A DNA stretch of 5,868 nucleotides from Globobulimina sp. (lineage: Eukaryota > Foraminifera > Rotaliida): assembly GCA_003354225.1 (NCBI GenBank), contig PIVH01000415.1, positions 1 to 5,868 of the forward strand, given 5' to 3'. Under the pieces are notes generated by a model. It searched no databases. It was not told the origin of the DNA and saw only the letters and a program-made list of their open reading frames with translations. The position numbers and the translations under genes are program-made. Shown here piece after piece: positions 1 through 5,388 of this stretch (its first letter is position 1; the number at the start of each line of letters is the position of its first letter).

Positions 1-1
1 G

Positions 2-53
2 GTAGATTGGAAAGAGTCAAAAATCTTGAAATTACATGCTCATATTAATTAAG
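2..53 (+). other. 3' end of an upstream intron (acceptor AG at 52-53); donor possibly at 2
   Basis: Upstream of the first EF-hand residues the frame reaches TAA at 50-52, immediately followed by G at 53, giving the context ATTAATTAAG. This resembles the acceptor of the better supported intron downstream (TATATAATTAG). Splicing after 53 leaves AA as the last two bases of a split codon (phase 1) and opens into GEGELSLDSF, an EF-hand half that needs its first half from an earlier exon. A GTAGAT at 2-7 could be the donor, giving a 52-nt intron, but the donor may equally lie outside the window. The acceptor is well supported by frame and homology; the donor is not. Confidence 0.6.
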
Positions 54-3025
54 AAGGCGAAGGCGAACTATCATTGGATTCCTTTATGCGATTTATGATG
101 ACACCCAGTAATAAATCGTCATGGAAAGAATTAAAATCTGCCATTAATGCCTCGATTAGTTTACCCACTCAAAAATCTATCCGTGAGTCTGACATTTCGC
201 CCGAATTATATCAAAAGAAATTATCGCAAATGGAGAAATTAGTCAATATGATGGAAGAAGCAGTGGTAGAACAGCAATTACCTTCTGACGAGCAACAATA
301 TTGGAAAAATAAAATATTAGCACACAGAGAGTTTATTCGCGCCCATCAAGACGCGGTGGGTAAAGCCATGGGTACTGCAGCCACCAAATTAAAGAAGAAA
401 TTAAATCAGTTAGAGAAGAAAAACCGCCGTTTATCTGAATTTGCCGTGTCAATGGGTATCGACCCTGAGGATGACAAAGCACTTAAAAAAGCGAAAAAAT
501 CGGGTGGTCGCTCCGGCAGTGTACAATTACAGCACGCCATTGCTTCGAATGAAGATAATGAGCTTCTTATCCGCCGCTTACGCCGCGACAACGAAGAATT
601 TAAACGGAAAATCCAAGCGCAACAAGGCGATTTACGCAAATTGCAAAACGAAAAGAAAAGGAGTGGCAGCACCACACCACGCACAGCCTCGCGTAGAGGG
701 AGCAAATTAAATTTAGAAGACACCCAAATCGAAGAAATGATGAGCAAATTAAAAAAGGAGAACTATGAATTGCGCAATGAACGAAACGAGTTACGCAAAG
801 AACGGGATTTATTAGACACGCAATTAAAAGCCAGCAAAGATAAAGTCAATAAATTATCGCAATTAATGGGCGATGACGAGGACTTATTAAAGCAATTAGC
901 CTTAGCTCGAGCTGATGCGCGGCAACAAAGACGCGAGAAAAAGGATTTGCGCGCCGAGGCTATCAAATTGAAGGGGATTGGCAAGGGCTTGCAACGTAAA
1001 CTAATCGCGTTGGCGAAGCGAGTGGCGAAGTACGACCCGGAGATGGGGCACAGAATTATGGAGAAGACCTCCGCCAATGAGATGATTGATGAGTTGGCCA
1101 CGCAGTTAACTGCAATGATCGAAAAGTATGAGTTGTCGCAGGAAGAGGTGAAGAAATTAAAGAAGCAGATAAAAGACGAGCAAAGGAAGCATGAGGTGGA
1201 GATTCAGAATTTAAAGGACAAATTAAAAGAAAGGAAACAGATTATTAAACAACGCGATGTTCGCATTGCTGAATTGGAGGAGTTATTGGCGGAAAAGAAG
1301 GAAGATTTAGAAAATATGGAGGAGAAATTGCGTGATGCCCAAGAATATCATAAGGATAATAAAAAATATCGACGCAAAATTGCTGATTTAGAGGATGAAA
1401 TTGCGCAGTTTGAGCAAATGAGAGAAACATATCAAAAGGAATTGGGTATGTGTCTATGTGCGCAATTTCGCAAATATACGTATTATAAATATAAATATAT
1501 ATAATTAGCGGAGGCCAAACAAAGAGAAAAGAACTTCAAGAAACAGTTGAGAATGATCGAGAAGATGCCAGGCAATGCGTCTATGCTTAAAAAAATTGAT
1601 CGTTTACATAAAATGTTTACGAAATTGGATTTAGATCGCGACGGATTTTTAACTTTCGAAGAGTTTCAACCGGGCGCAGCTGATTTTGGTTTTGGAGAAA
1701 CCATTGAAGAGCAACGCGCAGGCTTTGAAGCCATGGATAAAGACTACGATAAAAAGATTAACTTTGAAGATTTTAAACAAGCATGTTTACGAAATATGGA
1801 ACGATCGGCGAATAAATCTGATGAAGAATGGAAAATGACGTATAAGTTATTGAGTAAACCGCCGTCGAAATGGAATAATGAAGACGTAAATTTATGGCTG
1901 TCGCATATTGGTCTGGATCAATACCAGGAGGAGTTTGATAACGTAGATGGTAATATGTTGATTAATATGAAGAATCAACGCGATGTCAAAGATTGGGGGG
2001 TCCAAAAAAATGCGCACGTTCGCAAAATGATGCGGGAGATTAAAGACTTGAAAGCCAGGGACGATTTATTGAGTAATTTAAATTATGATAATCAGAAATT
2101 AAAGCAGGAGTTGGATAATATGAACAAGAATGGACCGACGTGGCAGGCGGTCCATACCTTACAACGAAAGATCCGCGATTTAGAAGGACAAGTAAGAAAA
2201 GAGAAATATGCGCGAGAGAATATTATGATTAATGTGAAAGATCAATTGAAAAATGACAAGCGATTTGATAATATCTCGCCAGATTATGAGGATGTATTGG
2301 CGGAGGTGGCGTTGTTAAAAGGTGCGATGGCCGACGCCAATCAGAAATTAACCAATAAAGATAAGAAGAAACACGATACCGGCTCTGCCTATGACAATGA
2401 CGAGTCACCGGCCTCGCAATTGAAGAATTATGGGCAGCCCATTGGGCGCTTCTTGCAGAAATGGTATGTGTTGGCCAATCACAGTACGCAATATTGGATA
2501 TCGCGCACCAATGCGGAGTTAAAAACACGCGATGAACATTATAAGAAAATGAAAGAAGCGCGAAAGAGAAAGAAGAAGAAGCAATACGGAAGCGATGAAG
2601 ATGCGGATGATGATAAGTATGACGATGACGATGATGACGAGGAGGACAGCGATGCAGAGGAGGAGAGAGACGAAGAATATACGGAATCATTGGATTGGAT
2701 ATTATTTGATACGCGGCAGAAGAGATTGATCAGCGAGTTGCGAATACAAGGACGGGGCGCTCCGAATGACCCAAAAGATATTAAGTTGCAAATGAGCGCC
2801 TCGCCATCGGGGCCATGGACCACAGTGAAAGAGCATGCCATGGATAATAAAGGGGATAAGGAGAAAGTGGGCGGTTTTGAGGCGGAGGCGAGGTTTTGGA
2901 GAGTGGTATTTTTATCCAATTATGGTGAACAGGAACCAGATGCACCGCGCTATGTATTGTATGAATGCCAGTTCTGGGGACCCTTAGATGATGAAGTGGA
3001 AAATAATCATTTTGTAATAGAATAA
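54..3025 (+). CDS. EF-hand / coiled-coil / SAM / discoidin-like scaffold protein, 5' partial, spliced join(54..1445,1509..3025)
   Basis: The visible product is about 968 residues, numbered here from the first whole codon at 56. Residues 1-15 (GEGELSLDSFMRFM) are the second half of an EF-hand. Residues 66-490 are mostly charged heptad coiled coil with a basic Ser/Thr linker around 203-217, including RRGS at 213-216. Two EF loops follow at 504-515 (DLDRDGFLTFEE, canonical) and 540-551 (DKDYDKKINFED, Lys for Gly at loop position 6). A SAM domain follows at about 582-645 (KWNNEDVNLWLSHIGLDQY). More coiled coil spans about 650-750. The C-terminus (about 770-955) resembles a discoidin/F5-8C fold (YWIS, DWILFDT, ARFWRVVF, YECQFWG) with a charged insert at 809-856. 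No membrane segment or signal peptide is visible. From family knowledge, EF-hands bind calcium, SAM domains oligomerise and coiled coils dimerise, so a cytosolic calcium-responsive scaffold is inferred. There is no ATG start: the frame is open back to a splice acceptor at 52-53, so TTG at 74 is internal. EF and SAM calls are firm; discoidin is tentative. Confidence 0.85.
1446..1508 (+). other. 63-nt GT-AG intron
   Basis: The donor GTATGT starts at 1446 and the acceptor TATATAATTAG ends at 1508. Read unspliced, the frame leaves a coiled coil, runs through Cys/Tyr-rich sequence unlike its surroundings and stops at 1502-1504. Removing exactly 1446-1508 joins the G at 1445 to CG at 1509-1510 as an Ala codon (phase 1) and continues in the frame of the downstream EF-hand exon, with coiled coil on both sides of the junction (YQKELAEAKQREKNFKKQL). 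The intron is much more AT-rich than the exons around it. Confidence 0.93.
2543..2686 (+). repeat. Low-complexity charged tract: basic run then GAY/GAR acidic run inside the discoidin-like domain
   Basis: In frame this encodes a Lys/Arg block (KKMKEARKRKKKK) followed by a long Asp/Glu block. The DNA of the acidic part (about 2594-2663) is a degenerate GAT/GAC/GAG trinucleotide run, a substrate for replication slippage. The tract falls between YWISRTNAEL and DWILFDT, which read like consecutive strands of a discoidin-type fold, so it is probably a loop insertion. The basic block also resembles a nuclear localisation signal, but a Lys-rich/Asp-rich pair could instead fold back on itself electrostatically. 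Confidence 0.75.
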
Positions 3026-3026
3026 A
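3021..3026 (+). terminator. Possible polyadenylation signal AATAAA overlapping the stop codon of the EF-hand/SAM gene
   Basis: The last codons read GAA TAA A, so AATAAA spans 3021-3026 and contains the TAA stop (3023-3025). T/G-rich sequence follows within about 100 bases, as expected downstream of a cleavage site. If used, the 3' UTR would be very short. Whether this organism uses AATAAA is not known from the window. Confidence 0.35.
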
Positions 3027-3359
3027 TGCATATTTGTAGCAGCAAATTAAAGTATTTTTTAATTTATAACTAGTTTCTCCTTATATTTGTTATATGTGTT
3101 TAGTACAATATTTATTTATGGTGTATTGTTTGGATATTTCTGTTTTAGTTGTACAGCCTGTATTTTTTGTTTGTTTTTTTTTGTTGTTGTATAGAAAAAT
3201 GACAATTTTTGTTGAATATTCATGTGTTAACTAACTAGTGTGAATATTACTGCATTCATTTTTTTTGTCTGTTATTTATTATTGTGTTCATGGTTTTGTT
3301 GTAACTGTCATAGAATAGTAAATTTTAGTCATAGTGAATTCAAACGTGAGGTCCTTTAT
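3026..3359. other. Convergent intergenic spacer, T-rich, with 3' UTRs of both flanking genes
   Basis: No coding potential was seen on either strand. The plus strand is rich in T and TG runs (for example around 3160-3192). Minus-strand AATAAA hexamers lie at 3111-3116 and 3275-3280, in addition to the one at the minus gene's stop, so they could serve the minus-strand gene. The tail-to-tail layout makes overlapping 3' UTRs possible. No RNA gene or strong hairpin was noticed. Confidence 0.6.
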
Positions 3360-3360
3360 T
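3355..3360 (-). terminator. Possible polyadenylation signal AATAAA overlapping the stop of the minus-strand gene
   Basis: Read on the minus strand the end of the gene is TCATAAATAAAGG. The stop TAA occupies 3362-3360 and AATAAA occupies 3360-3355, sharing the last base of the stop. The geometry nearly matches the opposing gene's stop at 3023-3025. Further minus-strand AATAAA copies at 3280-3275 and 3116-3111 are alternatives. Confidence 0.35.
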
Positions 3361-4208
3361 TATGATATTGGAAGAAAGTATTTCATTTTCCCTTCAAAAT
3401 ACGCTTTTCCATGCATATGCTCATTATTCCGTAATCTATTGCAATTGCCACGGTATTGATTAATTGTAGAATCACAAAGGTATAAACATTTGCATTTCAC
3501 TATGATTGAGCTCCAATACGTTTTACTATTCTTTGTTACATCATAGCCAATAATATGAGATTTATTCATTTCTATTGAATTATTGCACATAATAATCAAT
3601 TTATTGACCATTATCTCACTATTTTCAATTTTAAAATCACCATTCACTTTTAATATAATCAAGTAATTGGGATCATTGTGTGATATTTGCATGCCGTGAA
3701 TTGTTAAGTTATTATATTCATATAACTTATTACTTTTGAAAGGGACCGTCAAATCATTTTTGCATGGTAATGACTCAAAATCTAACAATAAATCCTCTCC
3801 AATAAAATCGTGTGCGTATAACCATTGTTTTGCCCATAATTCATTAGTATGCGGGTATTTGTTGCTCCTTTTTTTATTTACTTTTATTCTAAGCTCAAAT
3901 GAAAATGGATCATAATCATATTCATATATCAAAGCAATGATATCATTTGGAATGTAGTTATCTGATGATAAAGCTCGAATAAATCCGAAAAACAAATGTT
4001 TTGATGGATCATATGGATGGTCCAGATATTCATATTCTTCATTAAACAGCACGGATTTGTCTGTGAATTCAGTAATACTATGAATGGTCTGTTTGTAATC
4101 TGCTGCTTCTGCTGCTGCTGCTTCAACATAATTAATTTTGATCAATTGATGTATGTCTCCTGTTTGATCAATTGCGATCGAACGCATTCTATCTGGAAAA
4201 CAACCCAT
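3360..4208 (-). CDS. Unrecognised 282-residue protein with IPNDIIALIYEY motif and beta-helix-like C-terminal half
   Basis: The frame is uninterrupted and the ATG at 4208 is preceded in frame by TGA at 4214-4212, so this start or Met8 is likely. No named family was recognised with certainty. Residues 30-36 are an Ala/Glu run. Residues 71-97 (HLFFGFIRAL, then IPNDIIALIYEY) look like two short amphipathic helices, a pattern similar to F-box-like or other protist adaptor motifs. From about 165 the sequence alternates short hydrophobic strands with polar turns. The pattern xxSxI recurs at ENSEI (195-199), NKSHI (215-219) and CDSTI (245-249), each preceded by a beta-prone stretch (YLIILKVNG, KLIIMC, SIIVKC), as in rungs of a parallel beta-helix. 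Six Cys residues occur in the last third or so (208-256). No signal peptide or membrane segment is evident. A minor alternative is an acceptor at TTTTCCAG just inside the frame, making Met8 internal to a second exon. Confidence 0.75.
   Translation of the reverse strand: MGCFPDRMRSIAIDQTGDIHQLIKINYVEAAAAEAADYKQTIHSITEFTDKSVLFNEEYEYLDHPYDPSKHLFFGFIRALSSDNYIPNDIIALIYEYDYDPFSFELRIKVNKKRSNKYPHTNELWAKQWLYAHDFIGEDLLLDFESLPCKNDLTVPFKSNKLYEYNNLTIHGMQISHNDPNYLIILKVNGDFKIENSEIMVNKLIIMCNNSIEMNKSHIIGYDVTKNSKTYWSSIIVKCKCLYLCDSTINQYRGNCNRLRNNEHMHGKAYFEGKMKYFLPIS
4101..4123 (-). repeat. Short GCA/GAA trinucleotide repeat coding for EAAAAEA
   Basis: The plus strand reads an interrupted CTG/CTT trinucleotide run. 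On the coding (minus) strand this gives Ala codons GCA with GAA interruptions, residues 29-36 of the 282-residue protein. It is a microsatellite likely to vary in length between strains without breaking the frame. Confidence 0.7.
4137..4174. repeat. Two direct copies of TTTGATCAATTG, 26 bp apart
   Basis: Identical 12-mers lie at 4137-4148 and 4163-4174, inside the N-terminal coding region of the minus-strand gene. Each contains the palindromes TTGATCAA and CAATTG. The 26-bp offset is not a multiple of three, so the copies are read in different frames, which argues against a protein-level repeat. It may be chance in AT-rich DNA. Confidence 0.5.
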
Positions 4209-4477
4209 GCAGTCAAGGCAACAGCGGTTCGCAAATCCAATACAAAGTCAGAACAAATGTATAACTGAATGGAATGTATGCAAAGGCCAAAGGGGTGAGT
4301 TATCCAATGGAATATATCGTTTAAAAGTTATAAATCTGCTCTGCAACATTAGCGCTTGTATCAAAATGCATAACTTATATTTGATGAGATGACAAACAAA
4401 AAAAACAAAACAAGAAAATATAACACAATTACTCAATTACACAATAACACAGCATAAAAAATAATAATACGATACAT
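4209..4477. other. Spacer between the two minus-strand genes
   Basis: These 269 bp separate the TAA of the CAP-Gly gene (4480-4478) from the ATG of the downstream gene (4208). They must hold the 3' UTR of one and the promoter/5' UTR of the other. A minus-strand pyrimidine-rich block (about 4394-4420) stands out. No canonical minus-strand AATAAA was found here. The 61-62 codon frames in it on both strands lack domain-like composition and overlap one another. Confidence 0.5.
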
Positions 4478-5326
4478 TTACGCAGAAAAAAATTTATTAA
4501 TCCAATATGCCGGTATTCTATTTGATAGCATCTTACTTGCAATCGTATCATGTGGCATTCGGTTATCTTTCATATTTACATATTGAGTTAAATCTGGTGG
4601 TTCAACCCTATTGGACCAAAATTTTAAATCTTCCTCTTTAACATATTTACAACAAGTTGTACCTGCACCGGTACCATAATTATCATTTCGACTCAATTCT
4701 CCAGCTGGTTTTGAAATATTTTTCTGTTTTGGGGCGGCATTTTTTTTATTTTTCAGTTTTTCAATGGATTGCGCTCTAACAAAAATTCCATATTTTTTTT
4801 CACAAATAAAATATTTAATTCCTTGAACTGTTCCATTATTTTTACCCAATGGTCGTTCCAATTGAATTCCATACCAAATAACATCAGGCTTAAACTCTGT
4901 TGTTCCAATATACCGTATTATGCCATGACAATTCTTATTAATCACATTAACAATATCACCAACAGTCACTCTTAAGCTATTATTACATGCCTCGAATGTC
5001 TGAATATCTTTTCTTTTCACAAAATATAAACCATTTGAGGTTGCTACATTTTCATTCATATTTTGAAATTGATTTAAATTTATATTTTGATTTTTTTCAT
5101 TCAATTGAACACCATAAAATGTTCCAATTTGTCGTTCAATGCATCCAATAAATCTGACTATTGCTTTTGACTCTCGATTGGCAAATGACGGGTTTTTTAC
5201 CCAAACCTTTGGTTTTTTATTTTAATTATAATTATTAATTATATTACGTTTCCTAATTCCTACACAACATCACATGAAAAATAACTTAACTACGTCATTA
5301 ATTGTGACCACAGCAGACTCTGACAT
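4478..5326 (-). CDS. Tandem CAP-Gly domain protein, two exons: join on minus 5326..5291 and 5206..4478
   Basis: Predicted 254 residues with start ATG at 5326-5324 (A at -3) and stop at 4480-4478. The second CAP-Gly, residues about 91-163, is well conserved: VTVGDIVNV, HGIIRYIG, WYGIQLERPLGKNNG (GKNNG at 133-137), GIKYF and YGIFVR. GKNDG-type motifs bind the C-terminal EEY/F tails of tubulin and EB proteins, so microtubule plus-end or dynactin-like targeting is the family expectation. A first, degenerate CAP-Gly occupies about 7-85: VTINDVVWV, AIVRFIG, GTFYGVQL and GLYF are kept, but the GKNDG loop is replaced by an Asn/Gln-rich stretch. The tail (about 164-254) is Lys/Asn-rich and unrecognised. 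The frame is open upstream of the TTG at 5104-5102 to TAA at 5224-5222, with no ATG in that upstream stretch. This, together with CAP-Gly residues encoded there, requires the upstream exon. The donor is uncertain by 3 bases. Confidence 0.82.
5207..5290 (-). other. 84-nt intron in the CAP-Gly gene (donor GTTAAG; alternative donor GTAGTT at 5293 gives 87 nt)
   Basis: Exon 1 starts at ATG 5326 and would stop at TGA 5272-5270 if unspliced. The acceptor CCAAAG ends at 5207, and both candidate donors are phase 0 and restore the same frame. Using the donor at 5290 gives VTINDVVWV, which aligns position for position with VTVGDIVNV of the second CAP-Gly. The donor at 5293 gives one residue fewer, although GTA is closer to the donor of the 63-nt intron. 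The intron body is strongly AT-rich. Confidence 0.65.
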
Positions 5327-5388
5327 TGTGATTAATCAGTTTTTAAATAATTGTAGTTTTAAGATACTTCAACTTCAGTTCAGTTGTC
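5327..5388. promoter_or_regulatory. 62-bp divergent (bidirectional) promoter/5' UTR region with palindrome TGATTAATCA
   Basis: The CAP-Gly start codon (5326) and the start codon of the membrane coiled-coil gene (5389) point away from each other with 62 bp between them. The gap contains a perfect 10-bp palindrome TGATTAATCA at 5329-5338, next to the AT-rich stretch TTTTTAAATAAT (5340-5351), which is TATA-like on both strands. An ATTA/TAAT inverted repeat is the kind of site homeodomain-like dimers bind, but that is only an analogy. The promoter role is inferred from position. Confidence 0.5.

Noticed and set aside
74-76. TTG as the start codon of the EF-hand/SAM gene
   Set aside because: The EF-hand reading frame continues upstream (GEGELS) to a splice acceptor, TTG is an unlikely eukaryotic start, and no first-exon signals are present.
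406-1101. Minus-strand frames of 113 and 112 codons opposite the coiled coil (406-747 and 763-1101)
   Set aside because: Their Ser/Leu/Phe/Arg-rich composition is what the complement of Glu/Lys codons gives; the plus-strand frame has clear heptads and continuous domains.
2229-2919. Minus-strand frames of 153 and 126 codons, His/Ser-rich (2229-2690 and 2539-2919)
   Set aside because: They are antisense to the charged tract; the His and Ser runs are the complement of GAT/GAC/GAG repeats.
3160-3200. T/TG-rich run as a possible structured RNA or repeat array
   Set aside because: No self-complementary partner was noticed and there is no regular unit; it fits a 3' UTR/downstream element.
4207-4436. 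Small frames of 61-62 codons in the spacer between the minus-strand genes (plus 4207-4392, minus 4248-4436)
   Set aside because: No motif and mutually overlapping; lengths are expected by chance.
5102-5104. TTG as the start codon of the CAP-Gly gene
   Set aside because: Upstream in-frame codons encode recognisable CAP-Gly residues (IVRFIG, FYGVQL), so the TTG is an internal Leu.
5206-5326. Possible bacterial-type or mitochondrial origin of the window because of TTG starts and AT richness
   Set aside because: Spliceosomal-type introns restore frames exactly and the domains are nuclear-eukaryotic; no ribosome binding sites or organellar genes are seen.
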